A stretch of DNA of 64,000 nt from Geosiphon pyriformis (lineage: Eukaryota; Glomeromycota; Glomeromycetes; Archaeosporales; Geosiphonaceae): the NCBI GenBank assembly GCA_016748015.1, contig JAAOMT010000512.1, positions 1,161,757 to 1,225,756 on the forward strand, written 5' to 3'. A program made the translations under genes and the position numbers. Each line of letters begins with the position of its first letter. Position 1 is the first letter of the stretch. Shown one piece after another: positions 47,832 through 57,821 of this stretch. Under the pieces are notes generated by a model. The model did not search any database, had not been told where the DNA came from, and worked only from the letters and a program-made list of their open reading frames with translations.

Positions 47832-50043
47832 ATGATTTCCTCTCAAAATATCAACGAAAATTCAACTAATGGCTCCACACTTATCCAAAGTACATCTTCT
47901 GGAGATAACAATTTTTTGATTGCTAAAGAACAAACAAAGTTTGATTTGAATTCTGTGGAAAATACCCAAGAGAAAAATCATCAAGAAGGCTCAGCTCCTC
48001 CAACCGCATCCATGGTTGAAGCGAAAAATGTTTCTAATTTAAAAAACACTCAACAGCTCCATATACCAACCGTGCCAATCCTTCCACAGATTGTTGCTCC
48101 AGAAAATGCGTTGATATTACCTAGGTCACAAAATAATGGATCTTTTGTTCCCATTCAACCCTACCCAGTGAATTTATTGAAAGAAGGCATTTCACAACCG
48201 TTGGCAAGCACGCAGCCTACCTTTGCTCTTTTACCAACAGGAACAACAATTCCACAACCAATACCTGTTAACAGGCCAAAGAGACAACAGGTCAAAAATG
48301 CTTGTGGTAATTTATTTTTCATACAATTGAAAATTCCAAATTTATTTGATTATTTAATTGAGAAGTTAGTTGTGCATTTACTTAGGAGAGACAAGAAAAT
48401 TTATTTTCTGTGTAAAAATTTCTGCTTGGCTTATCTTATATTAGGAAGTTTTAACAAATTGGTTTTAAGTGTTGTAAAATCAAAATTTCTGATCCATTAT
48501 GCCCAAATTAAGTGTTGAAACTAATTGCCGTTCCTTTTTGAGTTAACTGCCAAAAAGCATGCAAGAAATGTGATGATCAAAGACCGTGTTCCCGTTGCAT
48601 AAAATACGAACTGACGGAAACTTGCAAAGATTCTAGCCGTAAAGAAAGGAAAAGGGGAATAAAGAGAGGTCCTTACAAAAAAAAAGAATCTAAAAAGGTA
48701 AAAGGTAAGACTCGGGAAGTATTTAGACCATCACTTTTTGATTGAAAAAGAAGCTTTTCCATTTTCAATGTTCCCAATATGTAGCCATACCAGCACAGAC
48801 AGCACCAGCAGAGAACATAAGAGCACAGAATGTATCATCATCCGGCTTAATTTTTACCAGTGGCCAGCCCGCTTCATTTGGAACACTTCCATTCACTATT
48901 TTTGGAATGCCTTCATCACAGTCTGGTCAACTTATAATGATTCCTACACCTTCGACAAACTCTGGCATCACACCTTATGTTTTACTTCCCAGTCATTATT
49001 TGCCCCAAGGAATCTCGATAAATGAGGAGCAGAGGTTAGATCCAACACAAAAAGAAGAAATATCATCTCCTAATGAACAGCATGAGGGAAAAGCCTTACA
49101 TTCCCCTGAATCTTCCCCAGTCGCTGATACAAAAGGCAAAAGTACTACAACCGAAAGTACCGGTTCTAAACTAACGCTCCTTTCACAGGTCTGTAGTGAC
49201 ATGTTGGGTGGCAAATCTAACACAGATCAAGGAAAAAAAACCACACCTTCCCCGAGTCCCACTATATCGGGTCATCACCCCTCGAATTTGCAAGACCCAG
49301 AAAACTTGCCCATTGCGGTTGCCCCTGATTTTCCGTCTCATAAAATTGAATCGAGTGTTTCTTCGAGCAAGAGTGAAAATGAGATTGATAACATCGTCAT
49401 CAATTCAACTGCCGCTGAACAGCATCCGCAAAGTGTTGAAGTACTTGCTAATCAAAACTCAACCCAATATAATAAAATTACAACTGAAAGAGGCCAGATA
49501 ATTTCTTCAGCTCAACAACAGACAAATCATTTACCATTGAAACGAGCTCCACCAGAAGCGGATGGGGATCAAACATGTGCAAATAAACGAATTCGATCAG
49601 TATCTGAAAGTTTCTGTCACATACCAAATGGTGTTCAACCGCACTTTGGGCCGCTTACACAACACCAATTTCAGGTCCAGCGCCGAATTAATTCTTTCAT
49701 TCCATTTTCAACACAAATTCATCCTTCTTACCAACAGTCAGCTCGAGAATCCGAGAAAATCTCAGCATTCATTGATCCTTCCCTGAGGCAGAACTCATCA
49801 TCATTCATTTATCAAACATCATCGCAAATAAACTCTCAAGCTTCAAATATGCAATATGGAATTCCTTCTCACGCTCCAAATGGTTATCATCAATCTCAAC
49901 AACATATATCCCAATCCTCATCTCAACAAATCCATACGATTGGTTATCCAAACTTCCAGCCTATGCTTTCAACTCAGGGAATTCAAAGTTTGCCTCAACT
50001 GGTTCAGTCGATGCATATGCATAGGGAGTCACAAAATTTTTGA
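47832..50043 (+). CDS. Zn2Cys6 binuclear-cluster transcription factor
   Basis: Three exons (47832-48306, 48543-48704, 48785-50043) give 631 residues. The DNA-binding domain follows residue 150: RPKRQQVKNACVNCQKACKK, then CDDQRPCSRC and ETC, giving the six zinc cysteines; a basic tail (RKERKRGIKRGPYKKK) follows. The motif ACxNCQKACKKCD is a known fungal subtype. The rest is long, low-complexity and rich in Ser, Gln, Asn and Pro, as in activation regions; no fungal-specific middle homology domain is visible. Intron 2 was placed at GTAAGA..TATGTAG (48705-48784); a weaker alternative (48698-48750) would add 9 residues. Intron 1 is long for this genome (236 nt). Target genes are unknown. Confidence 0.85.
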
Positions 50044-50655
50044 GTACTACTCAAATTAGGTTGATATGAAAGAGTTTTTCTTGAAATTTTCAATAGTTGC
50101 GATACATTGATACATAATATAGTATAAATAGTAGCAGATTTTCTAATAATTAAGAATTATTGGTTTATAAAACTCCTATGAAAAGCTTTAAATCCCAAGA
50201 AATTTAGATTAATCCCGTGGAATCAGTCTTAAAAGATCTTAACGTCAGGTGTTTTTGGTAGCGTGAAGTAAAAAAAATTGTCAGTCCAATTCTAGCTTTA
50301 AAAATATTTTTTCCTTTAAAAACAATCTTTTGAAAAATGTTTCACGACTCGAAAATAAATTGAGTGGTCTTTCTAACTAAAAGTGTAAAACATTATTCTC
50401 ATAGCTTAGGAAAACAAACAAAGATTTTTTTTAAATTTCGATTTGGCTCAGGGGCAAATTCAGCTGTACTCATTTAATTTTGGAATTTAACATCTTTTAC
50501 TTGTGCTTCATGTCTTTTTGTGACGAAATAAAATTCCAACAATAAAATTGAATACTAGAAAGTCACAGGATACACCATTTTTATCTTCAATAGAGAGGAC
50601 ATGATCATGTTGCGATTTCTTTATATTCTGGGTTTTAGAAAAAAGCTGACCTAAA
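50044..50655. other. Intergenic region
   Basis: 3' flank of the Zn2Cys6 gene and upstream region of the DDHD gene; no coding frame seen. Confidence 0.5.
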
Positions 50656-53600
50656 ATGTCCCACAAATCTGCCACCTTTTCTTCGAATGTTTCTAGTGAC
50701 CCCGAGCTCGTGGTTCGCTGGTATTATTTGAGCTTGAACTTAACCTTTTTTTCCAACCTTAGAATTCACACTTTTAAATCTTTAGGTTCCATGCCGTTGA
50801 TATACCTCGGCTAGACCCTAACAAAGTTCCTCTTAGCAACACTTCCACACTTTCCTCCAATACAAGCAGTGGTACCAAAGACGGCCTTCCACCAGTACCT
50901 TCGACTAAAGTATCAACGATCAAACAGCCATCGGTGTGGGTTCCATTTTCGAGGCGTGATTCTGCCGCCCTCGAACAAGTTTATCTAAGCAATAGACCAG
51001 GTCTAACCGTTCCAGTTAATGAAGATTATTTATTTGAAGTTGACATTGATGATAGAGAAATATATCCTGTGAGTCCCATATTTGATCAATCTTGTGATTC
51101 AATTATCTGTTTTGAAGTGTCCCTTGATAATCAACCGTTATTTTTAAGGTATACTGGCCTGGTCCAGCATATGAAGTAAGACGCGGAACATGGTTTTACC
51201 AGGGAGACGGAACCCATTTTTTACCCTGTGATGAAAACATGGCGCAACAAATTGAGACAGGATACATGTATGTATAGGAAATACATCCAATACTACATAA
51301 GATTCCTTTTTCTCATTCAATTTTTTTGGCTTCTAATAAAAGGAAACATCAACCATGGATTCTTCCAGAGGAAGAAATTCCTAAAGACGCAGAATCTCCA
51401 TCAGAAGCCAAAAAAAAACCAGCATCAGAAAAGAGTTGGGCTTTGTTAGGCCGATATTTATCACAGTATGTCGTTTATTCTGGCCCAACCTCCGCATGGT
51501 TATTGAGGTAGGTAAAGTCAAGATCATTTTTGTTTTAATCTCTTTTGATTGGTGAGCAATATACCGGTAATCTTAAATCAAACTCCTTCAACTCTTTATA
51601 GTGATGATGTACCTGGCAAACTTGCAAAAACTTTTTACGCTAAGGTAACAATGGGTGTAAATCTTGGAGGGACGCGTCTTCTTCGTGGCTATTACGAAGT
51701 TGAATTATTCGAAACAAAAAGGCCTACGGATGACTTTGACCGAAAGAAAAAGGAGGACCCTGAAAAAGAAAGATATAATGAACTTACGAAAGAAAAAGAC
51801 ACCGATTTGGATTTAGAAACAGTTGAGATTGAAGATTATGATAATCATAACGAAGAAGAGGAAAGGACCATTGATCATCTGGTTTTAGTGATTCATGGGT
51901 ATGAAATACCGCAGCTTAAAAACGTATCATTCAGGAAACTTTAAATAGAGGTACTAATCCAATGATTTACCAAAAGCATAGGACAAAAATTGTGCGAAAC
52001 AATGGAATCTATTAATTTCGTTCATGGTAAGTAGTTGGATGTTACATTATAATACTTTTGTCTTTTTGACCAGGCTTTTCGCTTATGTTTTCAGATCTAT
52101 TTTAAAGATGTGAATGTACTTAGAAGAACAATAAAAACAATGTATTCCACCAATCCTCCCCCTGAATTGCTCTCAAGGACCGATACTTCCTCTTCACAAA
52201 AACGAAATTCGACACCCCTGGAGAAATTACCACGGAGTAATGGGATTCAAGTTTTGCCTATTCAATGGCGTCAAGAGATTAAGGTATACATATACTTCAA
52301 AATATTGAATATTTCTGAGAAATGAAATCATTAATTGAACATTTAACTTCCATTGACAAATTCTAAGTTCGGTATGGCGAATGCTGATCAAGATACTCAA
52401 ACTGACCTAGGCTTGCAGGAATCAGAAGAAGGACAGACGACTTTGCTAGAGATCACGCTGGAGGGTGTTCCTACTCTCAGAATGATGATATCAGACGTAT
52501 TAATGGATGGTACTTATTTCAAGCTAACTTTTCTAACAAATTTCCAAAATTTTCTTTTCACTTACAATTTTCATTATTTACTCTTTACCCAGTTTTATTA
52601 TATATGACTCCTAAATATCGTGAGCAAATGGTAAATACCGTAACCAAAGAATGTAATCGAGTTTATGGTCTGTTTCTCGAACGCAATCCACGATTTTTGG
52701 AAATTGGTGGAAAAGTCTCCATTTATGGCCATTCTTTGGGATCTGTTTTAGCATTTGATATTCTGTGTCATCAGCCACCACTACTGCCGTCTACACCTGG
52801 GATTTTCGATGAAAGAAATAACCCAGAGTTACAAAAAATTCAAGAACGATTGATAAATCTTGAGTTTCCTGTTGCCAACTTTTTTGCCGTTGGTTCACCT
52901 ATAGGCCTCTTTCTTATGTTGAAAGGCTTAAAGATAGGTTCAAGAGGAGGTCAACTCAAAAATAAATTTAAAGAAGTGATTGCAGGAATTGCATCTGATG
53001 AGGGTATTGAAATACCTGGGCTCTTATCTCAATCTTCAGTACCTCTTTGTTATCCTGCTGTTCGGAATTTATATAACATATTTCACAGGGCAGGTATGGT
53101 TTCAACCAAGTATTGTTGACTTGCTTTTTTAAGTTCCTTCAATAAATTCTGATATTTAAATTCTCGTAACATTTTCTAGATCCAATTGCATACCGACTAG
53201 GTATGTATTCATGTTGCAATACTCTTGGGCTATTCACTCATTTTCTCAAACTTTGCAGAGCCACTTGTCGCCCGTCATTACGGTTCTTCTTTAAAACCAG
53301 CACTAATTCCCTACCATAAAGGTGGTCTGAAGGCTGTACACCTCGGTATTCAAGAATTTGGGAGTGGTATTGCTAATAAAGCAAACAATATGTTTTCAAG
53401 CGTAAAAAATTCACTTTTCTCTTTTGGGAGTAAATCAAAAACATTGCCATCACAAAATTCGAGATCAGTTGTAGAGGGGGAATACCCACCAGCTGGGGGT
53501 TCGTTTTATCAACACACAAATTCCTTTTCGGAAAGGGAAAAGGAAGATCCAGATGGTGCTGCGAAATTGAGAAGCTTAAATATCACGGGAAGAATAGATT

Positions 53601-53892
53601 ACTGTCTACAGGTGACACTTCAATTCATTTATCCTTATGAAATTCAATCGATGAATTATAACATTATGGTATTCTATAGGAAGGAATTCTTGATCTGAGT
53701 TATTTAAATGCCATCACAGTTCATCTTAGCTACTGGTCCGATTGCGATGCAGCATTTTTTATTTTGAGGGAGTGTTATCGAGAGATGGAGGATGAAGAGG
53801 AAGAATCTCTCCGCTCTCGGGCTTTTAATTTATATAATCTTCGTGATAGAACCCCATCTCCCGATTCACTTCAGCCTTCTACACCCAACTAA
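50656..53892 (+). CDS. DDHD-domain phospholipase A1 (phosphatidic-acid preferring type)
   Basis: Twelve exons (50656-50720, 50786-51068, 51149-51267, 51343-51507, 51602-51898, 51977-52026, 52108-52283, 52368-52509, 52593-53093, 53180-53200, 53259-53611, 53680-53892) give 794 residues. The N-terminal part has the family's WFHAVDIPRL and RRGTWFYQ blocks (WWE-like region). VLVIHGIGQKL begins the hydrolase core and the nucleophile is Ser480 in GHSLGS. The DDHD domain follows: NFFAVGSPIGLFL, YNIFHRADPIAYRLEPL, RIDYCLQ, and HLSYWSDCDAAFFIL at the end. Members cut phosphatidic acid or related lipids and act at ER, Golgi or mitochondria. Exon 10 is a 21-nt microexon (DPIAYRL). No TM helix, so peripheral. 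Confidence 0.94.
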
Positions 53893-54641
53893 GATTTTGG
53901 GAAATTTTTATACATGTGGTTTCAAATTTTGCCAGTTCTGAATTTGATTTTTTTTACTCTTCTCGGCTTCACGAGAAGTATTTTTTAAATATTAAGTTTT
54001 TCCTTTCGAAATTATTTTCTGGAGTTTGTTTTAAAATCAAAAAATCTCTATTTTGACTGTATTGATGTGCGAGTGATCCTAGTAAGTTTAACCAATGATA
54101 AAGCTCTTGACTCCTGACCAAAAATTGGCGTCAAAAGAATTCCTTTAAGCATATCAGGATTCAAGTCCATGTGTAAGGACAGGTTTCTGTCGTAGGTACA
54201 TGTTTTAGCAGCAACTTCAGAAAATTCAAGATTTTCCTAAAGTTGGTCGCTGATCCGGATTCTCATCATAATTATGTATTAATATTGTGCCTTCAAGTTC
54301 AAAACATTGTGAAATTGAGATATGAGTTGCTGGATTATTCCTTTGAAACTTCAAATTAGTATTTGTAGAATCTGAACTTTTATTCATCGATAGCATCATG
54401 AAACTTTAACGATCTCAAAAGTTTAAGTTCATCAAACCAGCAGCTAGAACAAAGATTGAGACCACGATCCCAATTGCAATTAGATGAATCTCGACTTACC
54501 TTATCACATGTAGCACAAGATCCAAGATCCATAATCTAGACATCATGAATGAAGGATTGTTCGCATACTGGATAGAATTGAACCTAAATGTTCAAAAGAG
54601 ATTACGGTCGACTCGACAATGCATTTTAATCATTTGTTTCG

Positions 54642-54697
54642 ATCGAGACAAGTCACAAGAATAATAGATGCGTAACGTGCAACGATCTTGTCTCGAT
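54642..54697. repeat. Perfect 11-bp inverted repeat, 34-nt spacer
   Basis: ATCGAGACAAG at 54642-54652 is matched by CTTGTCTCGAT at 54687-54697. It sits just before the unidentified 94-codon frame. Confidence 0.75.
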
Positions 54698-55367
54698 TTT
54701 CCTTGGGTATATGAAAGAGCATTAATCAAAAAACGCGGAGCTCAATATTTCCTGAAAGGATTTATTGAACCAGCATTTTTGATAAATGACAAGTCACCCT
54801 ATGATGCCTTTTTTTCAGGGAAGAATCACGAGAAGCATTGCAAAAAAAGGCAAAGGTCCGTGATACCAATTGTCAAACGTTGCCCTTCTCACGTGCATCA
54901 CCTAATTAGCAATAGTTACTATGGATTGATATCACAAACTCGGACGGAATAGGATATTCGCAGCATCGTTAATGCCTAGAATAACATTCCCGAATTTCCA
55001 ACATCACCCCCAAAAGGCCAATTATCAATTCGGGGGTCATCAAAGACACGCAGACTGCAAATAACATACAACAATCATTAAGATATCGCGGCAGATGTCC
55101 GAAAGCGGAACTAAGATATCTGCCGGGATGTCCTTTTGCGAAGATCAAGCGCTCCCCAGGCGAAATAGGGAGCAACATGAGAGGACGCGGTTATCAAGGC
55201 AAGCCGGGGTGCCCTTCGTAGTAGAAGGTCATCCGAATGCCCCGATAATCAGATTAATTCTAAGCGAAACTTACTAATGCGTTTATTTTGTTGTAAGTTA
55301 ATATGTAGTCAACAAACTAAGGAACAAAAACCCACAGATTTTTAAATTAAAATAAAATAGTAATAAA

Positions 55368-55410
55368 TGAAAAGCGGTGATGGGTAAAAAATAATAAACA
55401 CCGCTTTTCA
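55368..55410. repeat. Perfect 12-bp inverted repeat, 19-nt loop
   Basis: TGAAAAGCGGTG at 55368-55379 pairs with CACCGCTTTTCA at 55399-55410. A stable hairpin between the DDHD gene and the dsRBD gene; could be in a 3' UTR or be a miniature element end. Confidence 0.85.
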
Positions 55411-55514
55411 AATAATTTGTAGAGAAAAGTAATGCAAGCGGGAGTAAAAACATGAGTTCTTATAAGATAAATAAACATGTAAATGCTAATAATGTTGAGA
55501 AGATTTTGTTTGAT

Positions 55515-55553
55515 AAGAAAAAGGTGAAAATTTTGTATCTATCAAATTTCCAC
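55515..55553 (-). repeat. Near-perfect inverted repeat in the dsRBD gene 3' flank
   Basis: Sequence AAAAAGGTGAAAATTT is matched about 8 nt later by AAATTTCCACCTTTTT with one mismatch. It lies about 80 nt beyond the dsRBD stop, so probably in the 3' UTR where it would fold into a hairpin. Confidence 0.7.
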
Positions 55554-55631
55554 CTTTTTTCTACACTTATTCTCGTGTAGCAAATTGACCGCTTTCTATG
55601 GTCAACCAAGTCTTCACAACAATATAATAGC

Positions 55632-57359
55632 TCATATACTCCCATTTACACTTTGACCAAGTTCATTGGAGCCTTCTGTATACCATTTCCAGGCCATTTC
55701 AGATACATCTTCTTTGGCATCGGCTTTTCTAGCACATGCTTTGCTTCCTTGGAAATGTTTATGGTGGATTATTACTTCACCTATAAATCCCCCATAAACG
55801 TTGGTATAGCTATAGACAGGTGGTTGCCATTTTTTGGCTTGGGCAAGTTCGTGGAGGCGACTAACATACCTTTTATAGTCAGTATGTAAAGAGGGGACAG
55901 AAATCGCCGGTGTAACATTATAGGCTGCTGGATTGATATACGGATGATGGTAATGAGCATAAGGGGTGTAGAGATTATTGTTGTTCACAGCTGGGACAGG
56001 GGGCGCAGGTGGTGCGGGTGGTGTAAAAATCATTTGCATGAAATTAGGATTGGGCTGTAGAGGAAAGTTTACTTGATTAAACCTCTCGATTATCTCACTT
56101 TTAGGCGGAGGCCCAAGTTCGTTTGCGATAACAGTAGGGTGAAACAGAGGATCATGACCATTAATTTTCGTATCGCTTGTTTGGGAATTGATGTTGGGAT
56201 GTTGGCTAACAAGTGAAAAGGGAATCTGGGATGATTCAGTCTTGATTTTGGACGAATCGATGATAGAATGGGGGGGAGTATGAGGCATAATTGGATATTT
56301 CATATGAGTTCTTTCATTTTGTATTATTGGAATATCAGGGACTAACGCTATTTCTGAGTTCCTTGCAAATTCCCCCCCTATGTGGCTTCGCTCGATATCC
56401 AGTTGTTCTCTGTAGATTTGATCGAAAGCAATTTGAGCCGTGTGATCTTTAGCGTCGTTTTTGCTCACAAAAGCTAAAGTTGGACGAAAGGTACGATCGC
56501 CAATCTTTATAGAGAACATGGTTCTATTAGGATCCATATCTTGAATATAGATTGGACGATCCAAGTGATGGAACTGGCAAAACTCTAGTAAAAGTACAGA
56601 TGGCCGTTTTAAGGGTTGCCCAGGCTCTCGATGTTTGTTAAGCCAACTTAATGATTTAGGGATTCCATCATCAGTTACATATGTTTTAAGTTTACGTCGA
56701 TTCTGACGGTTAAAACTGGACTGGGTTCGCTTGGCTGTTGATCTCGCTGCCTTGTCCAATTCTTTGCGAACCTCCTCTACCAAACCAGGCATTTGTTCTA
56801 TCATATGGTTTACGGCAAGTCCAGCAACCTCCTCTTTAGCCTCCTGCTTCTTCGCACAAATGACTTGAGTTTGGAAGGTTCTACCAAATACTTCAAGGGT
56901 AGAGTAAAAACCTCCGTTCGGAGTTGCCATAGTAAAGTCATACTTTGGGGGAGTAGAAGATTTTAATTTTTGTTGTAAAGTATTCAGGATTGATATTGGG
57001 TTGATCTCTCGATTTGAATCGAATTGTTGCGTATGCATCCCCAACGCAACGTTGCCATCGGCCGTCAACTGTGGTACTCCATTGTTCTGAGCTCCGTTAA
57101 GAAAGCTAGTAGACATCATACCTGGATTGGTTAATGATGCACTCCCGTGAGAAATGGGAGCCCTGACATCCTGAGGAACTACAGAAAAAAGTGGAACACC
57201 ACCAAGTTGTCGCAACGAATGGTCGACCGAAGACGATGAGGCCATGTTTGATAAATTAAACCCGTTAGAGACACCAGTGGGGAAAGTGTGAGAATTTATA
57301 GGAATAAAGCGTCTTCCGCGGACAATATTTGAACCTCTCCCTCTTGCTGTTTTAACCAT
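55632..57359 (-). CDS. Protein with three double-stranded RNA-binding domains, intronless
   Basis: One uninterrupted frame of 575 residues from ATG 57359 (MVKTARGRG); an in-frame ATG at 57428 would add 23 residues. dsRBD-like domains are at about 121-187 (ILNTLQQKL..YDFTMATPNG..KKQEAKEEVAGLAV), 254-317 (VLLLEFCQFHH..FSIKIGDRTF..NDAKDHTAQIA) and 495-560 (YVSRLHELAQ..PVYSYTNVYGG..ARKADAKEDVSEMAW). The alpha2 KKxxAK-type motif is best kept in the first and third. An Arg/Gly-rich N-terminus and a Pro-rich linker (PPAPPAPPVP) are present. No RNase III, deaminase or helicase domain. Possible roles: dsRNA sensing, RNAi partner or RNA localisation. Lack of introns among intron-dense neighbours is odd. 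Confidence 0.85.
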   Translation of the reverse strand: MVKTARGRGSNIVRGRRFIPINSHTFPTGVSNGFNLSNMASSSSVDHSLRQLGGVPLFSVVPQDVRAPISHGSASLTNPGMMSTSFLNGAQNNGVPQLTADGNVALGMHTQQFDSNREINPISILNTLQQKLKSSTPPKYDFTMATPNGGFYSTLEVFGRTFQTQVICAKKQEAKEEVAGLAVNHMIEQMPGLVEEVRKELDKAARSTAKRTQSSFNRQNRRKLKTYVTDDGIPKSLSWLNKHREPGQPLKRPSVLLLEFCQFHHLDRPIYIQDMDPNRTMFSIKIGDRTFRPTLAFVSKNDAKDHTAQIAFDQIYREQLDIERSHIGGEFARNSEIALVPDIPIIQNERTHMKYPIMPHTPPHSIIDSSKIKTESSQIPFSLVSQHPNINSQTSDTKINGHDPLFHPTVIANELGPPPKSEIIERFNQVNFPLQPNPNFMQMIFTPPAPPAPPVPAVNNNNLYTPYAHYHHPYINPAAYNVTPAISVPSLHTDYKRYVSRLHELAQAKKWQPPVYSYTNVYGGFIGEVIIHHKHFQGSKACARKADAKEDVSEMAWKWYTEGSNELGQSVNGSI

Positions 57360-57821
57360 CTTTTTATTATTGTTGAAATGTAAATTCAAATTCTGGTTAG
57401 GCAACGAGGCACAGAAAAAATTTATCATAGTACAATAAGCCAGCAACTAGCAATTCTAGTGTAATTAGATACTAGGCTAACTAGTCTTTTTTTGAGAAGA
57501 ATTTGTGATGTCAATAACAGCTTTAATAACTCCATATTTGGTGGCTTTCTCAGATCAGTTTCTATGCATTTTGTTGCAGGAAGCATTCAAAAATGGGGAT
57601 CAAACAGCATCAACGCTGAAAAATCTGAATTCAATAAAAATAAATCAATGTTCACCCGACTGAATATTTTACCCACAATAATTGTATATAATTTTCACAC
57701 TTAAAGATATATCCGCACAAACATGGATCTGTGGAAAAAATAATTTGTTGAGCGTTAGTAATTATTATTATTTCAAATATAACACGATGGATAAATTTTC
57801 ACAATTATCAAATATTCAGTT
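57360..57821. other. Intergenic region between the dsRBD and RGD2-like genes
   Basis: 5' leader of the dsRBD gene and 3' flank of the RGD2-like gene, both minus strand. No further gene seen. Confidence 0.5.

Larger units (their letters stand above)
53893..55631. other. Intergenic region with a GC-richer island and hairpins
   Basis: No recognised gene. 54668-54952 (+) is an ATG frame of 94 codons (begins MRNVQRSCLDFPWVYERA) with charged sequence and no family I know. From about 54880 to 55270 the G+C content is clearly above the surroundings on both strands, without a long frame that I recognise. Three inverted repeats are listed separately. Confidence 0.4.

Noticed and set aside
47829-48518. 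Read-through form of the Zn2Cys6 first exon
   Set aside because: Past residue 158 the frame turns into AT-rich intron sequence and would miss the zinc cluster; splicing at 48306 restores the C-x2-C motif.
54880-55270. 5S rRNA or other structural RNA in the GC-richer island
   Set aside because: No 5S internal control region or tRNA boxes were found; left as unidentified.
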